A program made the position numbers and the translations under genes. Shown here piece after piece: positions 9,036 to 19,100 of a stretch of 64,000 bases of DNA. Numbering within the stretch: the stretch's first letter is position 1; the number at the start of each line of letters is the position of its first letter. The DNA is from an uncultured Maribacter sp. Its GTDB lineage: Bacteria > Bacteroidota > Bacteroidia > Flavobacteriales > Flavobacteriaceae. The DNA lies in assembly GCA_947504045.1 (NCBI GenBank), contig CANNFY010000003.1, positions 310,001 through 374,000 on the forward strand. The letters are read 5' to 3'. The notes under the pieces were generated by a model that had not been told where the DNA came from, did not search any database, and saw only the letters and a list, made by a program, of their open reading frames with translations.

Positions 9036-10703
9036 ATGAAACTAATATTAAAATGTGTTACTGTACTGCTTTGTTTTGCGGTAATAGCTTGTAAAAACAA
9101 AGAAACCAAACAAGAACCTGTTGTAAAAAAAGAACTTCCGGCTAAGCGACCAAACATCATTTTTATGATGTCTGACGATCATGCCTATCAAGCCATTAGC
9201 GCCTACAGCAATCATTTAATCGAAACACCAAATATAGATCGTATTGCAGACGAGGGTATAAAGTTTACCAACGCCTGTGTGTCTAACTCTATTTGTGCAC
9301 CGTCAAGAGCAACTATTTTAACAGGTAAGCATTGTCATATTCATGGTAAAGTAGATAATGTTTTTCCTTTTGATGAATCGCAAACCACCTTTCCGCAGTT
9401 AATGCAACAAGCCGGTTATAAAACCGCTATGTTTGGTAAATTACACTTTGGAAACAACCCGAAAGGTGTTGATGAATTTAAAATTTTACCAGGACAAGGC
9501 CGCTATTACAACCCTATTTTTAATACAAATGATGGACAAATTACGGTTGAAGGTTATGTAACCGATATTATTATGGACATGACCTTGGAGTGGTTAGAAG
9601 AAAATAAAGAAGACGACCAACCATTTATGTTGTTTTCTATGCAAAAAGCACCGCACAGAGAGTGGTTGCCTGCACCGCGCCATTTTAAAGAATATACCAA
9701 GAAAACCTTTGTAGAGCCAGAAACGTTATTCGATGATTATGAAGGTAGAGGAAGTGCTGCTAAAACTGCCGAAATGAATTTATTAAAACATATGAATTGG
9801 GCCGGAGATGCTAAAATTTATCCAGAACTTATGAAAGAACTCGGTTTAAAAGACGAGTCTGGTTGGGATTTAGAAGCTTTTGAACGCGAAGTTGGTGCCA
9901 TGAACGAAACACAACGTGCCGTTTGGGATTCTACTTACGGACCGGTAATGGAAGATTTTAAAAGCAAATTTCCTGAAATGGACGATAAAGCCCTCATGAA
10001 ATGGCGCTACCAACGTTACATGCAAGATTATTTAGGTTGCATTGCTTCGGTTGATGAAAACGTAGGGCGTTTACTAGATTATTTAGAGGATTCTGGTCTA
10101 GATGAAAATACCATGATTATTTATACATCCGATCAAGGATTTTACCTTGGTGAACACGGTTGGTTCGATAAGCGTTTTGTGTACGATGAATCATTTAAAA
10201 CTCCATTATTAATTAAATGGCCAAATGTTATCGAGCCAGGAATTACAAACACCGAAATGGTTCAAAATTTAGATTTTGCACAAACCATTTTAGAAGCTGC
10301 TAAAATTGAAGCGCCAAGCGACATGCAAGGCGAAAGTTTAATACCGTTGCTTTTAGGAAATCTGGAAGAGTGGACGCGCGATGCCGTGTATTACCATTAC
10401 TATGAGTATCCTGGAATACACATGGTGAAAAGACATTACGCTATAATTACACAAGAATACAAACTGGCACATTTTTATTATGATGTTGATGAGTGGGAAT
10501 TGTATGACCGTAAAAAAGACCCACAAGAAATGAAAAACGTTATTAACGATCCGGCCTATGCCGATGTGGTTGTGAAATTAAAAGAACAATTAAAAGAGAT
10601 GCGTGCGCATTATGGTGATAGCTCGGAGTTAGACCAAGAGATTCTAAGAAAGTATTTAGAAGCTAAAGACAATCCAGATATAGAAACTGTGCCGTTGCAC
10701 TAA
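9036..10703 (+). CDS. Sulfatase, N-acetylglucosamine-6-sulfatase-like (S1_11-like)
   Basis: This 555-residue lipoprotein (lipobox AVIAC, Cys19) has the type I sulfatase fold. The formylglycine motif is SICAPSRA with Cys87. The surrounding pattern (MSDDHAYQAISAY, TPNIDRIADEGIKF, FPQLMQQAGYKTAMFGKLHFG, then ILPGQGRYYNP) resembles the S1_11 group of GlcNAc-6-O-sulfatases and mucin-desulfating sulfatases. In those enzymes the following motif is usually GKWHL; here it is GKLHFG, so specificity may differ. TSDQGFYLGEHGWFDKRF near residue 365 is a typical second metal and substrate loop. The gene belongs to the first operon, between GH97 and a lyase-like protein. A hexosamine-6-sulfate target is possible but not proven. 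Confidence 0.88.
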   Translation: MKLILKCVTVLLCFAVIACKNKETKQEPVVKKELPAKRPNIIFMMSDDHAYQAISAYSNHLIETPNIDRIADEGIKFTNACVSNSICAPSRATILTGKHCHIHGKVDNVFPFDESQTTFPQLMQQAGYKTAMFGKLHFGNNPKGVDEFKILPGQGRYYNPIFNTNDGQITVEGYVTDIIMDMTLEWLEENKEDDQPFMLFSMQKAPHREWLPAPRHFKEYTKKTFVEPETLFDDYEGRGSAAKTAEMNLLKHMNWAGDAKIYPELMKELGLKDESGWDLEAFEREVGAMNETQRAVWDSTYGPVMEDFKSKFPEMDDKALMKWRYQRYMQDYLGCIASVDENVGRLLDYLEDSGLDENTMIIYTSDQGFYLGEHGWFDKRFVYDESFKTPLLIKWPNVIEPGITNTEMVQNLDFAQTILEAAKIEAPSDMQGESLIPLLLGNLEEWTRDAVYYHYYEYPGIHMVKRHYAIITQEYKLAHFYYDVDEWELYDRKKDPQEMKNVINDPAYADVVVKLKEQLKEMRAHYGDSSELDQEILRKYLEAKDNPDIETVPLH

Positions 10704-10718
10704 AACGCAATTTTATTT

Positions 10719-13382
10719 ATGAAGTTTAAAAATAGTGTAGTTGTTATTTTAACCTGTTGTTTAAATGTGGTTGTTGCCCAAAAAGCAGAACATCCTAGAA
10801 TTTATACAAAGGCAAGCGAGCGCACCAATATTATTAATAAAATTGAAACTGAAGCTTGGGCAAAAGCCTCTTGGGGAGCTTTGTTACAAGATGTTGATGT
10901 ACATGTAAATCGCCATGTAACCAATCCGGAATGGATGGTTTCTAGATTAGCCATGTATTGGAAAGAAGGCGAGCGCTACACACAATGTTATATTAAAAAT
11001 CAAGATTGGGATTATGGCGAGGGTAATGCCCCTTTACCAACGGTTCGCTTACCTGGTATGCGTCGCTGGAACGATTTTGTAAATGTACCTTTAGAAGATA
11101 GAATTCCTTACAACGAATCTGGAGATATGTTAGGTGTTAGCCGTTCTAGTGGAGATAAAACCCCTGTTTTAATTCCATATAAAGAGTCAGGGCATATGAT
11201 TCGTGCTAATAATATGGAAATTTTAAAACTAGCCGAAAAATCAGCTTTTGCCTATTACATTACGCAAGAAGAAAAATACGCTAAATTTTCGGCAGATATT
11301 TTTTGGACATGGATTTTAGGAATCTACTATATGCAACCACCTTTAGATCCTGAAAAATCTAGTAAAGGTACTGGGGGGTATGCACCTGGTGGTATTTTAG
11401 GGTATTACGATTATGAAGTAATACATGATGATAGGCAGATTCCGGCAGCAAGTATTTATGACTTTTTGTTTAATTACTTACTAGAGCATCCTCATACTCA
11501 CTTAAAAACAATAAATAAAAAACCGGTAGATATTGCCGGAACTGTGTTTAAACGTTTTATAGAAATAGGGTTAGTAAGAGGAGGAAAAAAAGGAAACTGG
11601 AATGTAAATAGGTATAAAAATTTACTAGGTAGTATGCTTGTATTAGAATCCAATACCTTTTATGAAGATGGAAAAGGACGAGAATATTATATTCCTTTTT
11701 ACACCGAAAAATCAGGAGAACATTTTGCTGGTTTACCAGAAATAATGGCTAACTATAATACAATAACTGGACTATGGCCAGAATCTCCGGGCTATGCCTC
11801 CGGTATGATACCGTATGTTTTAGATATGGGTTTAAAGCTTTATAAGTCTGATATTAATACACTTTCGGGTAACCCTATAGTAACCAAAGCAGCATTAGCA
11901 AATTTAGGTTGGTTAGATGCAAGAGGTAATTTGGTTCTTTTTGGAGATATGCGTGGCGGACCACCAAATATGTCTGCGTTTGAATCTTTGTTAACCTATG
12001 CAACATGGGAAAAGGATGAAGAAACGGCTAAAAAAATGGCAATGGTAATCCGAAAAAATATAACATCTGGTTATTATGATAGATCTAAATCGGACTGGCA
12101 AGGAATCATTTTTAATCAGCCTCTTCCAGAATCTGGGGATGAATTACCATATCATAAAGCAGCATATTCACCATTCCATAGACATTTAATTATGAAAAAT
12201 GGTAATGATGAAGAAAACGGGTTAATGTTTACATTATACGGTGGCCGTTATCAATCGCATTTAGGTAAAAACGGATTGGCTATGCAGTTTTATGGTAAAG
12301 GATGGGCCATGTCTCCAGATGCTTCTGGGTATGAGTCTTATTGGTCTAAAGATGCAGGTTATCATCGTGGAATTACAGGTTCCAATACCATTGTTCCTGG
12401 TTATAAAGATGGAGATATTACTATAAATGCTATGGAACCTTGGGTAGATACTAGTAAAAGTCTTTATAATAGTACTAGTATTTCAGAAAACGTGTCTTTT
12501 GCAGATGTTAGTGCCGATGAAAAACGTAGACTGGTAGCTATGGTTCGTACTTCTGACTCTACAGGGTATTATGTAGATATTTTTAGATCAGATCAAAATA
12601 ATAACGATTATATACACCATAATTTAGGTAATTCTATAGCTGTAAAAGATAAAAAGGGTAAAATGCTACAGGTACAACCAACTAAAGATTTGGGCATGGA
12701 GTATGATAAGAACTATTCTTTTTTTACCAATCAACATAAAATTAAATTTTCGGATGATTTTTATGCCACATGGAAAATAAGTAATACAAACCCAAGTCTA
12801 TTTACAGATATGTGGATGATGGGACAAAATAATCGTGAAATTTATACTGTTACAGCGCCTCCAACAACTTTAAGAAGCGATATTACACCTGAACAAGTAA
12901 ATAAAAGTCCAGAAAACACACCCACTTTAATTGTTCGCCAGAATGGTTTAAATGGTAAAGAGCATCCTTTTGTGTCCGTTTTTGAGTCGTATCAAGAAGG
13001 TGAAAAATCAATAAAGAAAATAGAGGCTAATTCGGTTTCTAAAAATTTTATAAGCCTGCATATTACTTCAGAAAATAGCAAACAACAAATTTTTAATGCT
13101 ATAGATGATGAAGTTTATAAGCCATCAAAAAAAATTAATTTTAAAGGGACTTTTGGTGTAATTTCAGAAACTGACCAAAATCTGGAATATATGTATTTAG
13201 GAAAAGGAAAGCTTCTTCAAAAAGGAGAAATAAAATTAGAAGCAATTGATGAAGCCGTTTCAGCAGAGTTATACTTTAAAGAAGGTAGTTATTTCTATTC
13301 TTCAGATAAACCCATTTATATAAAAATAGGAAAAGAAAAAGCTAAAATATACCCTGCAGGTAGCACTATGAAAATGGAATAA
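10719..13382 (+). CDS. Divergent heparinase II/III-like protein (paralogue 2, altered active site)
   Basis: This 887-residue secreted protein has a signal peptide (to VVVAQ) and starts its mature part like its paralogues (AEHPRIYTKASE, EWMVSRLAMYWK). The overall architecture is alpha/alpha toroid plus beta-sheet domain. Several motifs are changed compared with the three paralogues: NNWNLHQ becomes GNWNVNR (near residue 293), GNHAHANG becomes YQSHLGKNG (near 510), and AHNTV becomes GSNTIV (near 553). The Glu-x-x-Gly-Tyr motif (ESPGY, near 357) is kept. It could be a lyase with another mechanism or specificity, or a non-catalytic binding protein. The first roughly 450 bp share the GC-richer codon use of the preceding genes and the rest does not. 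Confidence 0.72.
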   Translation: MKFKNSVVVILTCCLNVVVAQKAEHPRIYTKASERTNIINKIETEAWAKASWGALLQDVDVHVNRHVTNPEWMVSRLAMYWKEGERYTQCYIKNQDWDYGEGNAPLPTVRLPGMRRWNDFVNVPLEDRIPYNESGDMLGVSRSSGDKTPVLIPYKESGHMIRANNMEILKLAEKSAFAYYITQEEKYAKFSADIFWTWILGIYYMQPPLDPEKSSKGTGGYAPGGILGYYDYEVIHDDRQIPAASIYDFLFNYLLEHPHTHLKTINKKPVDIAGTVFKRFIEIGLVRGGKKGNWNVNRYKNLLGSMLVLESNTFYEDGKGREYYIPFYTEKSGEHFAGLPEIMANYNTITGLWPESPGYASGMIPYVLDMGLKLYKSDINTLSGNPIVTKAALANLGWLDARGNLVLFGDMRGGPPNMSAFESLLTYATWEKDEETAKKMAMVIRKNITSGYYDRSKSDWQGIIFNQPLPESGDELPYHKAAYSPFHRHLIMKNGNDEENGLMFTLYGGRYQSHLGKNGLAMQFYGKGWAMSPDASGYESYWSKDAGYHRGITGSNTIVPGYKDGDITINAMEPWVDTSKSLYNSTSISENVSFADVSADEKRRLVAMVRTSDSTGYYVDIFRSDQNNNDYIHHNLGNSIAVKDKKGKMLQVQPTKDLGMEYDKNYSFFTNQHKIKFSDDFYATWKISNTNPSLFTDMWMMGQNNREIYTVTAPPTTLRSDITPEQVNKSPENTPTLIVRQNGLNGKEHPFVSVFESYQEGEKSIKKIEANSVSKNFISLHITSENSKQQIFNAIDDEVYKPSKKINFKGTFGVISETDQNLEYMYLGKGKLLQKGEIKLEAIDEAVSAELYFKEGSYFYSSDKPIYIKIGKEKAKIYPAGSTMKME

Positions 13383-13386
13383 GAAA

Positions 13387-16176
13387 ATGCAAAAAATACG
13401 ATTATATATTATTTATTTAATACTTGGGTTTTTAATTAACGCAACAACTTTACTTGGGCAAGAGTTAGGGCATCCTAGAATTTATACCACAAACCAAGAT
13501 AAAGAAGCTTTTGTACAAAGTTTAAAGAAAACAGAGTGGAAAAAGCAGTTAGTTGATGCTAAAAAGCAGCGCCTAAAAAAATATTTAAAGTTAGTTGCAA
13601 AAAATCCAGATTGGTTAGTTTCCAGATTACAAATGAATTGGAAAACAAAACACAATAAGGTATATTTAAATGGAGGGGATTTTTCGCACTCCGATGGTTC
13701 TGCTCCTGTGCCTACGGTTAGATATTCTGGTACTAGAGATTGGGCAACCGATTACAAAAGCCCCAAATTGGAAGATATAGAACCTTATTTTGATGACCCA
13801 AGAGGACTTTATTTAGAGCATAAAAAAACCGGTAAAAAAGAATGGATACACCCATCAGAAGCAGGTTTTACTGTAGAAAAAATAAATCAGCAAATAATGC
13901 AGTTGGTAGAAGATGCTGCTTTTTTATATTGGTTAACTGGTGAAGAAAAATATGCGAATTTTGCAGCGCCAGTATTTTTTAAATACATAGAAGGTATGTA
14001 TTATAGAGATGCGCCTATTGATTTAGCGAACTCAACACAGCAGCACATTTCTGGCTTAGCAACTTTTGAGGTTATACATGAAGGTATTATTGTATCTCTA
14101 GTTACTGCGTATGATTTTTTACACTCATATTTTACATCTAATAAAAAAGATTTATCTAATACAGCAGCAGTTTTTCAAAAATGGGGAGATCAAATAATTA
14201 AAAACGGAATACCAGATAACAACTGGAATTTGTTTCAAGCCAGATTTCTAACCTATATAGCTTTAGCTCTAGAACCTAATGCAACTTATGCAAATGGAAA
14301 AGGGAGAGAATATTTTTTAGATTATACGTTTAATATTTCTACAGATAGGCAAATTGCAGTTAGCGAGTCATTAATGGTTTATGATCAAGAAACAGGAATT
14401 TGGCCAGAAAATGCTACATATTCAGTACATGTAATTACCACTCTACTAAATATATTTACCTTGTTAGATCATGGTACAAATGCAAATGAAATTGCTAAAT
14501 ATCCAATTTTAGAAAAGGCGGTATTATCTTCTTTTCAATATTTATTTCCTTCAGGGTATATGGTTGGTTTTGGAGATGGAGGACATAAAATTTTACCTCC
14601 TGAAAATTTTGAACTGTTAATTTCTAATTACAGAAAGTACAATCAAACCGATAAAGAAGCCTTAATCTCTGGATTTTTGTCGGATTTTATAGCAAAAGAT
14701 TTGTATCACCGTAAGGCCAAAGATTTATTTCAGCTGTTTTTTTATGTTGATAAAGTATTAGATAGTAAGGCAGATTTAGATGCTTTAACAACACCAACAT
14801 TTTATGCTCCTAATGTAAGTATGTTTAATCAGCGGTTAGGAAAAGGTAATAATGCTGTTATGTTATCTACGGTTGGTTCTTACGGTAACCATGCTCATGC
14901 TAATGGTATATCTATAGAATTATATGCAAACAATTATGTTTTAGGGCCAGACTCAGGTAAAGGTCCAAGTTATTGGCATCCTACCTTTAAAAATTATTAT
15001 GCTAGAATGCCAGCTCATAATACGGTAATTGTAGATGGAAAATCTAATTACAATAATATGCGTACTTATCATCCATTTACATTGGATAATAGTTTTCCTA
15101 AGTCAGAAGAATATTCTAGTTTTAATAAAGTAACTTTTTCAAAAGTATCTTTCTTAGAGCCTAAAACTGTTTCGGATCAACAACGTTTTTCTGCACTTAT
15201 AAAGTCTACATCAAATAACACTTATGTTTTAGATGTATTTAGATCTAGAAAGCAAAAAGGGGGAAAACAAAAGCATGAATATTTATATAGAAATATAGGG
15301 CAATCTTTAGAAGTGTATAATAACAAAGATGCTAAATTAAAATTTACAGAAACCAAAGAATTAAGTTCAACCAAAGGCGATTTAATAGGGTACGATTTTT
15401 TCTCTAACAAAAGTAAAGCTACCGAGTCTAATAGCGTAAAGGCTTTGTTTACACTAAAAGAAGAAAACAAACCAAGTACAATAATGAAATTATGGATTAA
15501 GGGTAGTAATAACCAAACTTTTTATAAGGTTAAGTCTCCAAAATCTAATGCGTTAAGTGAAGGTACAGCCCCAAAAAATATATTAAAAGATTCTTTAAAT
15601 ACTTTAATCATAAAAAGAGAAGAAGCTGCTTGGAATAATCCTTTTGCTGTAGTATTTAATCCATATACATCAGATAAAAATAAGAGCCTTAAGAATGTTT
15701 CTTATTCGTCTTTAAAAGATTATCCAGTTGCACAAATAATTGATGTAACATTGGCAGATGGTGTAACTACAGATGAAATTATATTAAATACAAAAGAAAG
15801 TGATATTGCTCAAACACCAGACATTTATCAAAAAGGACTAGTATCTATTATAAGAACTTCGGGTAAGAATAAAACATTAGAGTTTATGTTTTTGTCTGGT
15901 GTAAACCGTTTTGATTATAAAGACTGGACCATTATTACATCTACAGAACCTTTAACGCTTTCTGTAGAAAAAAAGCAGGAAGGATATTTAGTGCAAAACG
16001 ATAAACCAGTTACTATTAATTTACCATATAAGAGTGGTGCAACTAGGGCTAAATTATTAATTTATGAAAATGAAAAAATAATGCATACTAGAAATGCGGT
16101 TTTGAATAGGAATAATGCTAATCAGCAATATTTTAAATTAGATAAGGCTTATAGTAAAGTAATAATTACCTTTTAA
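13387..16176 (+). CDS. Large heparinase II/III-fold polysaccharide lyase (paralogue 3)
   Basis: This 929-residue protein has a signal peptide ending near TTLLGQ. It is collinear with the protein at 4220: HPRIYTT, DWLVSRLQMNWK, APVPTVRYSGTRDW, then NNWNLFQ (near residue 277), a Tyr in PENATY (near 341), GNHAHANG (near 499) and AHNTV (near 542). All four candidate active-site positions are intact, though HQ after NNWNL is FQ. It is predicted to act as a secreted beta-eliminating lyase on a uronate-containing chain. It is separated by 4 bp from the altered paralogue and by 12 bp from the esterase/beta-helix fusion. Tandem placement suggests duplication followed by specialisation on different sulfation or branching patterns. 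Confidence 0.82.
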   Translation: MQKIRLYIIYLILGFLINATTLLGQELGHPRIYTTNQDKEAFVQSLKKTEWKKQLVDAKKQRLKKYLKLVAKNPDWLVSRLQMNWKTKHNKVYLNGGDFSHSDGSAPVPTVRYSGTRDWATDYKSPKLEDIEPYFDDPRGLYLEHKKTGKKEWIHPSEAGFTVEKINQQIMQLVEDAAFLYWLTGEEKYANFAAPVFFKYIEGMYYRDAPIDLANSTQQHISGLATFEVIHEGIIVSLVTAYDFLHSYFTSNKKDLSNTAAVFQKWGDQIIKNGIPDNNWNLFQARFLTYIALALEPNATYANGKGREYFLDYTFNISTDRQIAVSESLMVYDQETGIWPENATYSVHVITTLLNIFTLLDHGTNANEIAKYPILEKAVLSSFQYLFPSGYMVGFGDGGHKILPPENFELLISNYRKYNQTDKEALISGFLSDFIAKDLYHRKAKDLFQLFFYVDKVLDSKADLDALTTPTFYAPNVSMFNQRLGKGNNAVMLSTVGSYGNHAHANGISIELYANNYVLGPDSGKGPSYWHPTFKNYYARMPAHNTVIVDGKSNYNNMRTYHPFTLDNSFPKSEEYSSFNKVTFSKVSFLEPKTVSDQQRFSALIKSTSNNTYVLDVFRSRKQKGGKQKHEYLYRNIGQSLEVYNNKDAKLKFTETKELSSTKGDLIGYDFFSNKSKATESNSVKALFTLKEENKPSTIMKLWIKGSNNQTFYKVKSPKSNALSEGTAPKNILKDSLNTLIIKREEAAWNNPFAVVFNPYTSDKNKSLKNVSYSSLKDYPVAQIIDVTLADGVTTDEIILNTKESDIAQTPDIYQKGLVSIIRTSGKNKTLEFMFLSGVNRFDYKDWTIITSTEPLTLSVEKKQEGYLVQNDKPVTINLPYKSGATRAKLLIYENEKIMHTRNAVLNRNNANQQYFKLDKAYSKVIITF

Positions 16177-16188
16177 ATAAAAAGAAAA

Positions 16189-19100
16189 ATGATAAAGAAA
16201 ATGTACCTATTGTTTTTGTTTTTTTCTATAGTAGTAGTCTATGGACAAAAAGAGGAAATTGAAGTGGATTATTCGCATGAGTTAATTTATAAAGTTGTAA
16301 AAAAGGATACTTTAAAACTTCAAATTTATAACCCAGAAAATTTCAATTCTTCAAAAAAATACCCAACCATAGTTTTCTTTTTTGGAGGAGGGTGGAATGG
16401 AGGAAGCATGTATCAATTTAAAGATCAGGCTAAATATTTTTCTTCAAGAGGTATGATTTCTGTATTGGTAGATTATAGAGTAAGAAATAGGCATAAAACA
16501 ACACCTTTTGAGTCCGTTAAAGATGCAAAATCTGCTATTCGATTTTTAAGAGCCAATGCAAAAAAGTACAATATTAACCCTAAAAAAATAGTAGCTTCGG
16601 GTGGTTCAGCAGGAGGGCATTTGGCAGCAGCAACCACGCTCTTAGATGAAATTAATGAAGATACGGACGATTTGTCTATAAGCCCAAAAGCAAGTGCATT
16701 GGTACTTTATAACCCTGTTATAGATAACGGCCCAACAGGTTTTGAATATGAAAGAATAAATAGACGTTATCAAGAGTTTTCTCCAATGCACAATATTAAA
16801 AAAGGGGTACCTCCAACAATTTTCTTTTTAGGAGAAAAAGATAGGTTAATACCAGTTTCTACAGCTTATGAGTATAAAGATAGAATGGAAGCTGTAGGTG
16901 GTAGATGTGATGTGTTTATCTATAAAAATCAACCACACGGCTTTTTTAACAAAGGAAGGCAAGAGGCAGATAGATGCTACATAGAAACTACTAGAGAAGC
17001 AGATATATTTTTAGAATCTTTAGGGTACATAAAAGGAAAACCTACAATACATAAAGCAAAAGAACTTTTTGTTTCTAAACATAAGGTTTCAGATCCCGAT
17101 GGATCATTAGAAAAGCCATTTTCAACTTTAATAGATGCTGTTAATCAAGCTAAAACAATCAAATCTAAGAAGTTAAATCAGAGTGTTATAATAAATATGC
17201 AGCCTGGAGAATATAGTTTAGAGGAATCTATAACAATTACCCCCGAGTTAAATGGTTTAATTATTAAAGGCACAAAAGCTTCTGAAGTTACTATAAAAGG
17301 GTCAAAAAAAATAAAACCAAATTGGGAAAGTTATAACGAAAATATTTATAAAACAAAGGTAGATAGCACCTTATGTTTTGATCAACTGTTGGTTAATAAT
17401 AAGGCACAAATTTTAGCACGTTATCCAAATTATAATGAAGACGGACACTATTGGCAAGGGTATGCTGCAGACGCTATTTCAAAAGATAAATTAGCATCAT
17501 GGAAAAAACCAGAAGGGGCATTTTTTCATGTTATGCATGGTGGTAAATGGGGTGGTTTTCATTATAAAATTAATGGTGTAAATAAAGACGGAACCCCTAT
17601 TTTAATAGGAGGCCAACAGAATAATAGACCTTCTAAGCCACACGAAGAATATCGTATGGTAGAAAATGTTTTTGAAGAGTTGGATAGTCCTGGAGAGTGG
17701 TATTTAGATAAAGATAAGAATACACTATACTATTGGCCACAGGAAGAGGTAAATATAAATACAGCAACTTTTGAAGTATCTGTACTTAAAGATTTAATAC
17801 AAGTTGTTGGTACCAAAAAAAATCCAGTAAAAAATATAACTATAACAGATATTGCTTTTAAAAATACGAAGCGAACATTTATGGAAAAATTTGAACCTCT
17901 TTTACGTAGCGATTGGTCTATATATAGAGGAGCAGTTATTTTCTTTGAAGGAACCGAAAATTGTAGCATTAAAAATAGCGAATTTATCAACTTAGGCGGT
18001 AATGTTATTATGGCAAGTAAATACAATAAAGGATTAAATGTAAAAGGCAATCATATTTACAATTGTGGCGCAAGCGCGGTATCTTTTGTAGGAGATTCTT
18101 CTGCAGTAAGATCACCATCTTTTACGTATAAAGAATTTGTTCCTATGGCAGAAATGGATACTATTTCTGGACCTAAAAATGAAATGTACCCAAGGCAGTG
18201 TTTAGTTACAGATAATTTAATACACAGAATAGGACGTGTAGAAAAACAAACAGCAGGAGTACAAATTTCTATGGCTATGGATATTACAGTTAGTTATAAT
18301 AGTATTTATGATGTGCCAAGAGCAGGAATAAATATAGGAGATGGTACGTGGGGAGGTCATATTTTAGAGTTTAATGATGTGTTTAATACGGTATTAGAAA
18401 CACATGATCATGGTTCTTTTAATTCTTGGGGAAGAGACCGTTTTTGGCACCCAAACCGTAGGGTTATGGATAGTTTAACCACTGCAAACCCGAATATGCC
18501 AAAATGGGATGCTATAAAAACTACTATTATAAGAAATAACCGTTTTCGTTGTGATCATGGTTGGGATATAGATTTGGATGATGGCTCATCAAACTATCAT
18601 ATTTATAATAACTTATTATTAAATAATGGACTTAAATTAAGAGAAGGTTTTAATCGTATTGCAGAAAATAATATAATAGTAAACAACTCACTACATCCTC
18701 ATGTGTGGTTTGCTAAAAGTAAAGATGTTTTTAAACATAATATAGTAGCCGATACATACCAAGATGTAAGATTGTTAGGTTGGGGTAAAGAACTAGATTA
18801 TAATTTTTTCCCATCAGAAGAAGCTATGTTAAAATCTCAAATATATAACAGAGATAAAAATAGTGCTTTTGGAGACCCATTATTTAAAAACCCTGCTAAT
18901 CTAGATTTTACTGTAGCAGACAACTCACCAGCTTTAGCTATAGGCTTTAAAAATTTTCCTATGCATAAATTTGGAGTACAAAAGCCAGAGTTTAAAAAAA
19001 TAGCAAAAACTCCAGAAGTACCTGTTCTTAAAAAAATTGCTACAAAAACTAAAAGCCCAATTGTTTCTTGGTTACGAAATAATATTAAAAATATTGAATC

